Below, piece after piece: positions 46,101 through 58,409 of a DNA stretch of 64,000 bases. Numbering within the stretch: position 1 is the stretch's first letter; the number at the start of each line of letters is the position of its first letter. The position numbers were made by a program, and so were the translations under genes. The notes under the pieces are model-generated. The model saw nothing but the letters and a program-made list of their open reading frames with translations. It was not told where the DNA came from and did no database searches. Where the stretch lies: assembly GCA_021234155.1 (NCBI GenBank), contig JAJEKV010000101.1:1429332-1493331 (forward strand). The letters run 5' to 3'. This DNA is from Isoetes taiwanensis. Taxonomy: Eukaryota; Streptophyta; Lycopodiopsida; Isoetales; Isoetaceae.

Positions 46101-46335
46101 ATGACAGAAAACCTCAGGTAATGTTGATGGCCCCATAAACTATCTAATAGTTGGGTAATGTTTCCTGCAAAATTTCATGCTCTTAAATTGCAGAGATTTT
46201 CTGACAAAGAACCTGCTCTGGATTTTTGTGTAGTGGGATCCTTCAACATTGGCGAAGGTGACAAATGCAATGGTTGATAAATACTTGACTCAATTGCAAG
46301 AGGAGGGATGGGAAGATTGGACTCTTCCAATATAA
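43160..46335 (+). CDS. 3-hydroxyisobutyryl-CoA hydrolase-like protein, mitochondrial (crotonase fold), 14 exons
   Basis: Family members cleave 3-hydroxyisobutyryl-CoA in valine breakdown; one plant relative is a mitoribosome subunit (mS47). Exons: 43160-43273, 43560-43640, 43909-43977, 44314-44377, 44453-44532, 44591-44671, 44898-44982, 45086-45171, 45286-45422, 45571-45631, 45727-45828, 45905-46006, 46076-46117, 46234-46335. All introns are GT-AG and every phase joins, giving 401 residues. Residues 1-32 are Arg-rich without acids, a likely mitochondrial presequence. Seen: GPGNAFCTGVDF (89-100, family GxGRAFCxGGDV), NGGSF (146-150, family GGGAG), FAIPAVAGGFHPDAGAS (165-181), GEYLALTGERL, IDKCF, SLKVAL, REY, and WDP near the end. 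The catalytic Glu of the family PET motif is Ala169; Asp177 is kept. The frame is intact, so it is probably expressed, but hydrolase activity is doubtful. Confidence 0.92.
44965..45022 (+). repeat. 29-bp tandem duplication across the exon 7 donor
   Basis: gccttcctggttt-attggtgag-type sequence occurs twice head-to-tail, 44965-44993 and 44994-45022, differing at one base. The second copy carries a second GT donor at 45012. Confidence 0.9.
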
Positions 46336-47890
46336 CTTTGCATATATAACACATATTTCGAGTTGGCATATTTAACAAGGGGTCTGAAGATTTTAGCAGA
46401 GGAATGGGGGCTTGTTTCAAAGGCAGAAAAATGACATTATGCATACGTTACAAATTGAGAAAGATGCATGCCCATAAAAATGTGTGGGGGTTATCCTATT
46501 CTTTGAGAGCCAGGTCCCGATTCTGCTAGGGGATTTTCAGATTTCAGTTGGATGGAGGGAAAAGACGCGCGTTATAACGTGACGCCTATTTTTGTGCACG
46601 GCGTCAACTGTGAGTTATAGGCCATTGTTAAACACAAAAAGCAATGCATAACAAAAGTATTTCCCTAGGAGTATTTTTCCTCTGCTAATTTGTGTTCCTT
46701 ATTTTATGTAAATTGTTATATTGCAAGCATTTCTTGTTTTAATCCTTAATATCGGTGTAGCCTCTCCATGCCCTAAAAAGTAATGCTCGCATGAGGCATG
46801 TGCTTTATGCTTGACAATTGAAATAAATTAAAAATTCTTTACGACATAAAAAATGACCATGAAAAGTGATTTTTTTGCAACATCCAATCGAATCATACAC
46901 ATGCCAATCACTTATATAATTTCCACAATTAGATTCTAGCTACCACATTTAGTTTACGAAAAATGTTCCATTTTTTGGCACTTCCGTGGCAAGTTTTTAA
47001 CGTATGACACAGAATCAATGACTATTATTTAGGTCTCTTTGACATTTTTGGGCAAACAAAACATATTTTCAAAGTTGTCATTGTGTTATTGGCATCGATC
47101 AGATCAATTATAAAAGCGTATGTTTGAATACTAAAATATCGATTGATAACCATCAATAAAAGCTAAAGAATAAACCATCTATTAGGTAGTAGCCAGCAAT
47201 TACTCAGACAACACATCTGCACCTTTTTTCCATATCGAAGAAACCCCTTTAACAGCTTTTATCCGATATCTTTCACTTGAGGGAATTTCAATGGTACCAA
47301 AATGGGGTACATAGAAAGAACCACAGGTTCCAAGAAATACAAATGAACAAAGAACGAAATAATAGTAAATAAAAGGACCAAAGCATTGGAGCAGTTTTAA
47401 AGCTTCAACTACAATGCATGACCAAAACCTTGCAGCTTCATTGCTAGAAATCATTAGTTTCACTGCTAAAAACCATTATCTTGTTGCTAATTATATTAGT
47501 TGCTTTCGCACCATCTATCTGCAAAATGCAAAAACATTAACATTCAGTAAAATACATCACCAAATCAATTTGCAAGAACCATAAGTGCTTTGACAGACTA
47601 TATTTTCCATTTTTTAGGAAGCTTCAAAAAATATAAATATCTATTCCCGATTGTTCCTGCTTATGCAAACGAAGAAGAAAATGGTGTTATTCAAATGTCT
47701 CAGACTTGATGTTTAACATAACTTAAATTTTTACAACTTCTAGAGAATGGTAATGGTTTCTTTAAACATTCTAACGAGCAATAAATCCTTTGCTGCTTCT
47801 ACTTCATATGGAATTTCTTCGAAAAGCTTTCTATCAGTGTTAGCATCAACAAAGAAAACAGGAAAATCCCTAAACAAAATATGGTCTTGC
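46336..47890. other. 3' flank of the hydrolase-like gene and empty intergenic DNA
   Basis: AT-rich and without recognised genes. The first 200-300 bp probably include the 3' UTR, but no strong AATAAA is seen close to the stop. The frame 47200-47463 (-) is not recognised. Confidence 0.4.
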
Positions 47891-48470
47891 ATGAAATCCA
47901 CTTAGAATAACCTGACTTTTTCAATATCATTGCAGATTCTACATGTCCCAAACAATGTTGTCCAAGCGGATACACCAGGTTTTGGTGGCATTTGAAGAAC
48001 TATTACCTCTGCCTCTTTCAGCCATTCTACTCAACCAAGCATGTCAATAATGCAATTGAAATGCTCAACTATAGGCACTACTACATGAAATCCTTCATGG
48101 AAAATAATATATGACAACCTTCATTTAATAGACCAGTATGTCTATATGCATAAAGCAAATTCGTCAAGTTGAATGCCCTAAGTTGCACTTGTTGGTGCAT
48201 ATAAAGAACTTGATTTCCATATCCATGCTGGGCATGTCCTACAATCATGGTAGCCCATAAAACTGCATGCCTAAGAGGCATCTTGTCAAATATTTTGTGG
48301 GCATCCTCAAGCTTTCCACTTTTAGCATACAAATTAATAAGAGCAGTTTTTACAACAACATCCGCTTCAAAGCCACAACCCTAGATTAGGTTGTAAATCC
48401 AATATCCTTCAGCTAGTGATGTGTTACTAGTGCAGGCAAGCAAAACTCTAGCATTATTCACAAACTTTCT
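47890..48470 (-). pseudogene. Pentatricopeptide repeat (PPR, PLS type) pseudogene fragment
   Basis: PPR proteins bind organelle RNA. On the - strand a run reads CGFEADVVVKTALINLYAK, SGKLEDAHKIFDKMP and WATMIVGHAQHG, standard P/L/S repeats. After a frame problem, LLYAYRHTGLLNEGC, VEHFNCIIDMLG and PGVSAWTTLFGTCR follow, the usual order before the E domain. Stops occur before the first and after the third motif. Only about 190 codons of a normally much longer protein remain. Confidence 0.85.
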
Positions 48471-50186
48471 TTTGATTTAAAATTCACGAAAATAAAACTC
48501 ACATTGTTCACCGATTTTCTTTTGATTTAACACTCATGAAAAGGAAATATGCCACATGGCACAACATCAGTGGCCCTATGGCCAAAATTTCATTTACTTG
48601 ACATTTACATGTTTTTAATAGAAGTAGAAACATCACTATATGCACGCTTTACATCCCTACTCACGATCATCTGCACAAGGGCGTTTTACATCTAGTAAAA
48701 GTGCCCGACCCAATCACCTTCTTTTGGCATCAACATCTAATCATGGTTGCTAAAAGTTGCTAGCTTTCAGATATTTTGTTTGGGAGCCTGTTCGTGACCT
48801 AAGCTAAAAAACAAAATAACAGACATTTGTACTAGCAGAGTAGAATTTTGAAGCTTGTAAAGTTGTAACCCAGTGGTGCCTTGCCATCTACGAAGCCTGA
48901 GTCTCTTGCTTCTTTCACCTTTGCCCATTCTTTCTTCCTGACTTCTGATTGCGAATATGGCAGACATATGGCGAATATGGCAGTTGAGAAACACTTAGAG
49001 ACACTCAGGGAAAGAGAAGTAACTAAAAAAAAAAACATCCAGTAAACTTTAGTTTCAAATAAGAAGATTTTTATTTTATTTTATTTTTTTATACGACAGA
49101 AATACACGTGCCATATATTGCACATGAAGCGTTAAATTTAAACACTCCAATATGCCAAATCTAAAAATCTTTTACTTGGGCCATCTCCCGATGGAACTTT
49201 TTGGTAGTTTTAGTCAATTCAAGTATCCTCTACACAATCGTGCTGAAATCGGCTCGATTCAAGCTTCCAAAATAATCAACCTCAAGAGCAACTGATCTTT
49301 TTCTGCCCAAATCTAACCTTATCTTTCGTTTCTCCTCTATTCTTCCCTTGTGAAATAATCCTTATTTCATATACTAAGATTAACCTAACATATTATACAG
49401 AAGAAAAGGATTTTCTACTTTAATGTTCACTACAAGCTATTTGACCTAACTAATTAGGGCATGGCCAGTGCTCTTATCCAGTCTATTAAGATCATTTTTC
49501 TGATACCATTTTGGTGCCTCCCAGACATATATGATGCTCTCATCGTATATATATGAGAAATCCTTTTCCCAGCAACACTATCACCGAAAAAGATCCTCCG
49601 TCCGATTCGGACCACTTTGATGGCCAACCCTCCAAACGAAAGACATAGAGGTGTCATTTGCCACATTCCTCCTCAGGGATATCCTAAACTGCGGAAGCGT
49701 GTATACATATTAGCACCAGCAAATAATACATAATCATATGCCACCTTGAAGGGTGGCCAATCCATATAGATAAGCTTGCGTTGTTTGTTTTTGTTGCTTA
49801 AGGGTTTCTTTTTAATGCGATTTTGCTATGGAAGGATGAGTGTACATGCAGACGGTTCTCAAGATTCGGCTATGGAAAGCATTGGGGCTATATCCAAAAT
49901 ACAAGCTCTTCCCTTGTTTTTACTGAGCTCCCTCTGTTTTCGCTACTAAGCTCTCTCCCGTTTGGCTATGGCGCCCCAAGTGTTTTGCAGCTCCTGCCTA
50001 TGGCGATTGCAGAGCATTCAAGCTTCCCCTTTTTGCATGCCATAGCCAATTCCGACTAGCTGGCTGCCACAACATAATTATCGAGTTCATTTGATTCTGA
50101 TGCCATATAGAAATCACCTAATTAGATCTATATTGTTCTTGCATAGGCCATTACGGGCCATTAGGGAAGTGCTGCCCAAACTTCGC
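48471..50186. other. Intergenic, unassigned
   Basis: No gene recognised. 49070-49092 is an (attt)-rich tract. At 49700-49770 a short piece (cataatcatatgccacc, gaagggtggcc, atccatata) resembles part of the LTR at 50390-50460, so an eroded LTR scrap may be present. Confidence 0.4.
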
Positions 50187-51805
50187 TGTGACGCTCCCTA
50201 CTAAATATACGGCGCCCGGCCGTACACTCCGCAGAAAATCCCCCGTCCGGGTCCTTCGATCGCACGGGCCCTCTGTCTATCCCGCACTCTGGGGTGACCC
50301 TAGTGCGGGAAGGGGACACGAAGGTGTCTTGCGTGCCCTTCCCCTATGGGCTCCTATCACAGCAGAAGCATAAACAACGTCAGAACTAGCAATACAACAC
50401 ATCATACTACCTCGAAGGGTAGCCCATCCACATATCTATATCCACAAAGAAGATAATCATATGCCATAAAACATGAGAACTCCTACCCTTGGCTCTGACT
50501 CATAAGGGGGATGACCCACTCTCTAGGCCTCAAGATAGAGCAGACCGAGTCATAACAATGGCGGGGCTGGCTATAGACAATGGCTAGGGTTGACCACTCC
50601 ATCCGCCCCTCCTGTGCATACTTTGCAGAATGAGCTAGATCGGGCTCTGGCATGGCTCTAGCCTTCCGGATACGCAATCCCATGGCAGCACCCATCAGGA
50701 CTGCTCCAGGTTGCATCTCCCCGGTCCGTCGAGGCAGGAAGGGTTGCATCTCCCCTTCCCGGGGTCTAGAGGTTCCGCGGGCGGCTAGAGAATCGTGGCG
50801 ACACACGATTCGTACCCGACTTAACCCCCCAAAACAGGAGCCAAGCCAACACTTGCAACTCCTGAGAGGCAGGGCGACACCATTGCCCCAGGAGGTGTCG
50901 GACCCATGCCCATCCCACACAAGGTGACCGACCATAGGCCTAGCCCGCTATGGGATCCCCAGTAGCCACGCTCAGCAGGGATCCCCCATCCGTATTGCCT
51001 CTAGCCCCGTTGTGTATTGCTGAGTCACATCATATCCCCAATAGCCCGGTGGGCTCTTATGCACAGGCCGCATATAATAGGAACTAAGGGATCTAACTAG
51101 GAGCATACTACATACTGGCTACTAGGTCTCTACCCCCCTTCCCAATACAAGAGGAGCAAACATGATCAACCAACATCACATAACATCATATCATGATAAT
51201 CATAATAAGAACATCTTAACCTAATCATACATATCTAACTTACAGTTAGGGTTCCTTGATTAGGGTTCATTCTAGGATGGCTCTACTCTAGATACGAAAT
51301 ACTAACCAATCTGGAGTGCTAACTTCCAGATGATCTACCAAGAGCACTACTCTACATACCTACTCCCTTCCAATCCTGGCGTCTCCATGGTCTTCGATTT
51401 AGTCGAAGCTGCACTTGCTCCAAGATCGAATCCACACTCCGGGGGCTGCTGCACTAGCCTATGCCACAGCAAACGGTGCTCGAAACGGAGTTTTGAGTGC
51501 ATAGATGAGTCTCAGGGTGCTAGGGTCAGGAAAAGAGGTCTAGGGTTAGGGTTTGTGCTAATATAAGTTAGGGTCCACATGGGATGCCACGTGGCACCAA
51601 TGGGGTGGGGCCGCGTGGCGGTTGCCCAATGGGATAAGGCCATGTGGAAATGGGCCTTATCCTAAGGTTATCTAAGTTAGGCATTTAACTTAGATGTGCA
51701 CCCATTGCCACTTCTTAAGGTATACAAGGCTACAAGGGTAGACTTGTATAGTGAAGGGTCCAGGAATATACGTATTTACGGCGTATATTCCCTTGGAACG
51801 TCACA
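50187..51805 (-). mobile_element. Solo LTR of the chromovirus family (1.62 kb)
   Basis: On the - strand it starts TGTGACGTTCC (51805) and ends GGGAGCGTCACA (50187). The two ends form an imperfect inverted repeat that includes tatacgccgta and ccgtatatt. Internal blocks match the LTRs of the left-hand element: cttgtattgggaagggg (near 51145), ggatggagtgg-caaccct (near 50600) and agccaagggtagga (near 50490). It is flanked by ttcgc at 50182-50186 and ttcac at 51806-51810, a 5-bp target duplication with one G/A difference. No internal region remains, as after LTR-LTR recombination. The U3 differs from the 3' LTR at 11023. Confidence 0.88.
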
Positions 51806-53142
51806 TTCACTCATTTTGCCCTATTAGCATTGACCAGCAATTTTAGGGTTTTTAGGATCGTTAGGTTATTTAGAAGGATGTAGCAATTTAGGGATGGTCG
51901 CCATCTCTTCCGCCCAAACTTTTCTTCCTTTGTCATATGTGGCATTAGAAGCCACCATGATAAATCGAGGTGGCATCATCTCGGATCAATAAGGAGTTTA
52001 ATGTCTTAAATCCTTACTCTGAAGTTCAAGCACTTTACTGAGTACAAGATGGTGAGAATATATCTAGCTCTTCCTTCATTTCTTTCCTATCAGGACAGAA
52101 AAAAAGGAATTTTTGTATTTCGGGTGTTCAAACTAGGCTCATTTTTGTTTTTTCCAACAAATATTTTATTCTTGCATGCTAGAGTTGGTGCAGCCTTTCC
52201 ATGGTGATGGTTTTTTCTACTCTTGATTTGGGTTGAAACTTAATGTGGTTTCAGTGGAGACTTGATGTAGTTCAAAACTACATAAAGTTTCCATTGAAAC
52301 CGTATTAAGTTTCCATGGATACTACGTTAGGTTTTCTTTAGTGAAAACCTTGTAAGGTTTCCAATATAGAAACTATACGTAGTTTACTTTTTGGGAAAAC
52401 TCCATAAGGTTTGCACTTTTTAAAATAAAATGAAAGAGTCTAGGCATGTATGTAAGATCTTGTGGCACATTTGCAAGATTGTATGACAACATATAATCTA
52501 CCCACATGTGTAAGATCTTGTGGAATACCAAATGCATTAATGGTGTTCTTTTAGCGTGAGGAGCACGCCAACATTTTGAATGTTTGTTCACCCAAATCGA
52601 ATGTTAGAATGTTAGAATTCTGAATTTTAGAATGTTTTTGCACCAGATTGCAACCCTTGTGTCGTCTAGCCTAAGTTTGCTTATGCGTTAAAGTTCTAAT
52701 ATGTAATTTAAAGGGGCTGGGTTACAGGCACCCGCAACACAGACAGGACCGATGCCGCAGTTCTACGACAGACTGCATCGAGTTATACCTTGTTTTTAGT
52801 AATCTGCCCAAAAATCCACCAAAATTGTCTCCTTTAGCAGCTGGATATGCATATCCCATTCTTTTAGATCCTAATCCGAAGCTAAATCAACTATAGGGTG
52901 ATGGCACAGCATGCGCAAAAAACAGGGTCTCTCAAAGGGGTTGGCTTGGGGCAAGAAACACCATCGTTGGGAAGATTTGAGGGTAGTTTCTGAATCAATA
53001 GAAAGAAACACATATTCCATTCTTACAGATATGAACTTACACGAAATACCATGAAGAAATCACCAAGAAGTACTCTTATGTAGAAGAACCGCATTGTGTC
53101 TCAAAATCCCATTTCAATCGAATCTTTGTTCTTTGCATATTC
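51806..53142. other. Intergenic, unassigned, with repeated gtttcca words
   Basis: No gene seen. 52250-52410 repeats forms of aaacttgatgtagttt and gtaaggtttcca on both strands, and similar agtttc words recur at 54050-54110. This may be an eroded small inverted-repeat element. Confidence 0.35.
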
Positions 53143-53735
53143 TAAGCGAGGGCGACCTTGGACTACCATAGTCGTCGGATTTGTTGATCCTACGACCCAG
53201 ATCGTATGTTGGGGCATGGGAGCACTTTTCGTTTCGCATATAGTCATTTATGATTGGAGGCGACTATGATTTTGAAATTTGAAAATACGATTTTTCGTAA
53301 GGTTTGAGAGAATATTGAACCTCTATCGGCTTTGCCTAAGATTTTAGAATTTGAAATCACGAGGCTCGAACCTCTACCAAAATAACTCAATGTCCTAATA
53401 AGGCTACTTTAACCAATATGCCCGGTGAGCTAATGTGAACGAGGCGCACCTTGGACTACCACAGTCGTCGGATTCGTCGATCCTACGACCCAGATCGTAT
53501 GTTGGGGCATGGGAGCACTTCTCGTTTCGCCTATAGTCATTTATGATTGGAGGCGCCTATGATTTTGAAATTTGAAATACGATTTCGCCTAAGGTTTTGA
53601 GAGAATATTGAACCTCTATACGGCTTTGCCTAAGATTTTAGAATTTGAAATACGGAGGCTCGAACCTCTACCAAAATAACTCAATGTCCTAATAAGGCTA
53701 CTTTAACCAATATGCCCAGTGAGCTAATGTGATTA
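53143..53735 (-). repeat. Tandem pair of tRNA-derived SINE units
   Basis: Two units (53143-53435 and 53437-53735) share ttggactaccacagtcgtcg, tacgacccagatcgtatg, gaacctct and the head. On the - strand the head reads agctcactgggcatattgg (A box) and gaggttcgagcc (B box). A third copy lies at 40608. The right flank (53740-53880) again matches the flank at 40910-41040. Confidence 0.8.
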
Positions 53736-53930
53736 TTTTTTATCTTGAATCTATTTTTTTTTTTTTTTTTTAACACACCATTCAATTGATTTAGGGATAT
53801 ATGCTATGGTTTCAGGAATTGTTATTTTTTACATCCATATCAAATCCCCGTGGAACCCCCTGTTATTTTGCTACATATTGTTGAAAAATGCTAAAATTTT
53901 AGAAATGAGAGAAGAATGCTTCCTTGTGCA

Positions 53931-54173
53931 TTAAATGCTACCGAATTTGTTTACAAGCAAAAGATTTCTTGGCCCGGATATGGAAGCCTTGAGATGGGCA
54001 AGGCTGAAATTATTAAAAGGTGAATGAAAAAGAAGGTTTGAAATGAAATTGGATATAGTTTCTAATGAAACTATATGTAGTTTCCACATTGAAACTAAAA
54101 TAGTTTCATATTCTTGGGAGGATAACCCGATCAAAGCGTAGATAAAGTTATCATCTCCATGGCGTTTTCGCAT
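53931..54173 (-). pseudogene. Possible Ty1/copia gag remnant
   Basis: The - strand frame reads DDNFIYALIGLSSQEYETIL, then SMWKLHIVSLETISNFISNLL, in the order of the copia gag motif L-x-G-L-x-x-x-Y-x-x-x-V-x-S. It is 80 codons long with no partner domain. Low certainty. Confidence 0.4.
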
Positions 54174-55455
54174 ATCTATGTCAATTAAGCCAAAGAAAAG
54201 AAAGCGAAAAGGACCAAGAGTATAGATTCTTGGACATCTGTGATTGTGGAAGTCATTTTGCTTGCTATAAAATTAGAAACAAGTCTGAGATTTAATTTCT
54301 TTTGCTTGCTATAAAAAAGTCTGAGCTTTTAAGTTTTTTTTGTCAAGAAAAATTAGTCTTTGTAGATAAAACTTAAGGCATTGATGATGACAAAGCGACC
54401 TACGTTAAAGTCCATCTTATTATACGCTAGTGTTTTATATAATTCAGGTGATTTAATTAACATCCATGAAAATCATAAAGTACCATTGTTGATGCCGCAG
54501 TTAATATGTGTCTTTAAAGGCTATTTTAATATCCAAAATTAGGGTATAAACGAGGATATTTCTGAGTACTTTGACAGTCCATGGAAAACTATAGCTCATT
54601 TTGACGTGGCCAAATGGTTGGTTGATATATGTTCTAAAAAATGCATTATTATGGCCCTGATCACGATAAGTGACACGACCTCATTTCAGTAAGTTCTTCT
54701 TGCGAAGTTTTGGATTGCCTCAAGAATCGGCCTTCATAAGCTTCCATTCATTTTTATCCGTCAATATAAGCTTTAGGTCTAGAATGTCGGGTCTCCAATT
54801 TTTCTGTTCTTCCTTTTGCTCTTTCTCTATTTTCTTTCTTTGACATGTATATTTGGTTAACTCCCGGCATGTATATTTGGTCAACTCCTCCATGCTTCAC
54901 TTGTGCAGGCCCTCTGTGCAATTTCAACATTATTTATGGGAATCTTGTCAACGTTGGGGCATTTTTTACTTGAAAGGTGCATGTAGAATATATGATATGC
55001 CTTGATATGTAACCATTTTTATCAAGGAAGGGGGTATAATTGGTTAAATCTCTAAGCATATCATGTATTAAGCATACATGCATATAGGATCCTTTTCTGT
55101 CAAGGAAGAGCCTATTACATACTTGGCATAGAACGGAACAGTTTTAGGAATGGCAAGCCTCAAGGAACGGGTACGGCTAGCTCATTTGAACGGAACGAAA
55201 CGGAACGACATTTCTTCAAAAAACTAGTTAAAATGATCAGAAACAATAAAATCTTTTAGAACATGACCTCCAAATAGTTAATTCGTGACAATAAAGACTC
55301 AAAGTGCTTAAAAAGCTACTTTAGGAATAAGTAATTCAAACCATAATAAACAAAGCACTTGATCATAACACTTGAAAGAAAACTCAAACTATAATAAACA
55401 AAGCACTTGATCATAAACACACGAAAGAAATTATAAGCTAAACCTTTCCCTTTAG
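54174..55455. other. Intergenic, unassigned, with small tandem repeats
   Basis: No gene recognised. 54845-54890 holds a direct repeat of ggcatgtatatttggt-aactc. 55330-55430 holds two units of about 56 bp sharing aataaacaaagcacttgatca. Confidence 0.45.
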
Positions 55456-55598
55456 GAATAGAATAGAATAGAATAGGTTTTTAGCGTCCACGGAGACCAA
55501 TTGGCCTATGGGACCCAAACAAAAAGAGAGCAGCAAGCGTATTACTGACAGGATTAAAAAACCCCCGCCCCGAAGGGTTTTCGAGGGAAAAACCTTTA
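55456..55598 (-). mobile_element. Short LINE 3' end, copy with (aatag)n tail
   Basis: The reverse complement matches 37840-37960: cctcgaaaacccttcgggg, gggtcccataggccaattgg, tctccgtggacgctaaaa. The body is only about 125 bp. It abuts a second LINE copy in the same orientation. Confidence 0.85.
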
Positions 55599-56580
55599 GG
55601 AAGGAAGGAAGGAAGGAAGGAAGTTTATTTTAACGTCCACGGAGGCCAGAGGCCTATGAGACGGCACAGAACAGGCAAAAAAGCCAAAAACCCCAACATC
55701 AAAACAAACAATGTAATCCCATGCGGTGGGAACCCTACTACAGGGATGAAAAAACCCCACTTGGGAGGAAAAACCCTAACAAAGTAGGCTCTCAAATACC
55801 ATGCCCCGAAGAGCAAGTCGACGGCCGAAATCGCAGGATGTAAGCTCCCGGTCGGCGCTACCATAGGTGATGCGAGTAAGCGATGTAGCGGTGTGTCCGA
55901 GCATCTAAGATCGGTGTGCCTTTGCTGGGACATGGGCATATCTTGGGGCTGCCTGGAGGGCATGGTGCTCATCCTCTATCACGTGCATCTCACAACACCG
56001 ACATATCCTCTCCTCCACAGGGGATCAGGTACGCCATTCACCCCTGTGGCTGACTTTGTCTCAATTCGAGGTAATGGGAACCCGTCCTTATGGCAGCAAT
56101 AGCTCTCCGTTTCTTCACGAGGAGATGTGTGCTTTCAAATAGATGGGGTCCATGCTCAAGGCTGGGGATTAATCTGGCGTGATAGTGCTATGTCTTTGGG
56201 CTTTGCAAGAGTAGAGGCATCCCCACAGTGGCAAAGCATAGCCCGCATCAATTGCCCATTCTGCATCGAGAATGCCCGGTTGCCACCATCACATTTGGTA
56301 ATCCATAGACCACCTCCTAAACCATCCCTTACGATTGCTTTCGTGCCATACCCTCTTTCGGCCATTTGGGGGCCTGGCGTTAACAACCGCGACTTTGTGG
56401 GGGCAAGCGATGCTCATCCATCCCATCCACCTTATGGAAGCAAGTAAGATGCCTTCGCATAGCAGAATGCTGTAAAGGCCAGAACCCCGTCTCATACAAC
56501 AAAATCTGATACGGTACGGTGTCCTTCACTCCCAAGCTATAGGTCAAGAAAGCTTTCTGCACCCTTTCCAACCTAGGAGT
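55599..56580 (-). pseudogene. Second, more diverged LINE copy with (ggaa)n tail
   Basis: On the - strand the piece near 56580-56400 reads LERVQKAFLTYSLGVKD, VPYQILLYETGF and PLQ, collinear with 37015-37110. The 3' end (55625-55660) has the cgtccacggaggcc terminus, and the tail is (ggaa)n on the + strand at 55599-55621. The middle frames (55625-55972) are LINE C-terminal or UTR sequence. Dead copy. Confidence 0.75.
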
Positions 56581-57888
56581 AAAATATGAAATTGAAAACA
56601 TGAACTTCATATAAGCGTATGTTATCCAACTGTGTATAGAATTATACCTGATCAATAAAGAAGACTAGCAAGCCAAAAGATGTACTGTGAGTAGGTATAT
56701 TCTTTCCATCGATACATTAGATAAGATCAAGGAGAGAGTGAAGCAACAGATAGGCACCAGTGATTCTAGTAGCATAAGCCAAGACGCTGTGGTACCAGAG
56801 AAGGGAGCTACAAAAATCTCTAAATCTAACCCTAATATACAAATTCTAGAAAATGATTTGATTTGCTCCAGCTTATCAAAATCTCTAAGTCTAACCCTAA
56901 TATATAAAACCCTAATATATACAGATTCTAGAAAATAATTCAATTTGCTTCAGCTTTGGTGTGTCACAAAATTTGTCAAAACAAATTTGCTCATAACGAA
57001 AAATGATCCAGTTTGCTTTGCTGGTGTATTAAAATTTTGCAATGAAGATTTGCATAGTTTCACTTACCTCAGGGCTGAAATTCGAACAGTAGCAGCAAAT
57101 GCAGAAGTCTTGGTGCCGGTAAATGCTATTGCAGGTCCGATTATAGTAGGTGGAAAAAATACCTCCCCAAGAATCGGGAACAAACGGTGGTCTTCAATTT
57201 CCACTTTTTCTTGGCGGAATTTTAGTTTGGCGTTCTTTTGCCCCGAAGTCTACATTTTTCTGTTCTCCTTGGATTGATGATCATTCTAAAATTTTTCGAG
57301 TAGTTCCATTAGATTCACAATTTTTGACAAGCTCAAGGTACAAGAACTCCCTCCTCAATTGTGAATTACATTATCTTGAGGCATGGACTTAAAATGGCTT
57401 GATTGATATTAGTATTAATCACCGACATTTTCCTTAAAAAATCTCGTCAAGGCATTTGTATCGCTTGTGTTCAAAAGCTTTTAGTATTTCTTTATCATGC
57501 AATACATCTCTAGCAAGCATTCCAGAACTGAAGTAGTCTAGTACAAGACTGTCCGAAGGGCAAAGTTCCAGAACTGTAGTCGAGTGCAAGGTTGTCAGAA
57601 GGGCAGGAAGTTGTGGCTTGGGCTGACTTGATTCTTAAGTGCTCGCCTTCCATGCCTTGCCGAAGTTGTAGTTGAACTTCATGCCATGCTTTTAACCATG
57701 GATTTGCTTTTTGGGGATAACGACGCCTTGAACGGGCTTAGGAAACGGGTGGCACCTTTTGAGGGCGCTCATCGTAAAATCTAAGATCCGTGATCTTCAA
57801 CATTGTTCGTGCCAACATGGGATATCTTAATAGCCTATGTGAGAGATTGTGGTTCTCATGTTGCACGAAGAAGTAGATGTTTCATATT
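56581..57888. other. Unassigned
   Basis: 56800-56940 contains a partial tandem repeat (tctaa-tctaaccctaatata, then attctagaaaat). The frames 56687-56938 and 56945-57277 (+) are open but match no known family. Nothing else seen. Confidence 0.35.
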
Positions 57889-57960
57889 CTTTTTTTTTTT
57901 TTTTTTTTTTTTTAATTGAAGGCCGATGTGTATATTTATGTATAGATAAATTTATAAAAA
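57889..57960 (-). mobile_element. Poly(A)-tailed LINE-like 3' end, copy 3
   Basis: A T25 run is followed by aattgaaggc and an AT-rich ta-repeat, like 33842. On the - strand this is a gccttcaatt-poly(A) terminus. The - strand frame 57936-58409 (157 codons, with a CLCNCCC cluster) may be its body but is not recognised. Confidence 0.5.
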
Positions 57961-58409
57961 TTACTTTTTACAAAGAAGTATAACCCAATTGTTTTTAAAA
58001 AAGTGGATGAACATAGAAAATGAGTAGCAAATTTCGGATATAGAGGATGCAACCTAAAAATGGAAGGATGATTTGAGATTAGAATTTTTGGTCTTTCACC
58101 CCTTTCCCCGACTATAGTAGTAAGAGTGCGTAAGACGCAGAGGTAGTAGGAGTCCACTTTCGCCATATTAAATCTTCCCTTGTTGTCTTTAGCTCCGCAC
58201 AATAAGGCTCTTCTAACGTCCGGGTTATGATCGCAGCAACAATTACAAAGGCAAAGTTTATTGTGCCCATAGATATCCGGAGGTCCGAACACCTTGAGCC
58301 ATTCTCGATTGGTACTGGGGTTGATTCGCTTCCAAGATAGAGAATTCAAAAGAAAGGTTTTGAAGTACAAAGTCGTCTTAAATTTAGCATAGAAAGAGAG
58401 AAGTCCCAA

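Noticed and set aside
53660-53735. A tRNA gene on the - strand
   Set aside because: A and B boxes are present but the arms do not pair into a cloverleaf, and the sequence is repeated with a SINE body.
57936-58409. 157-codon gene on the - strand
   Set aside because: Lies directly upstream of a poly(A)-type element end and matches nothing; likely element body or chance.
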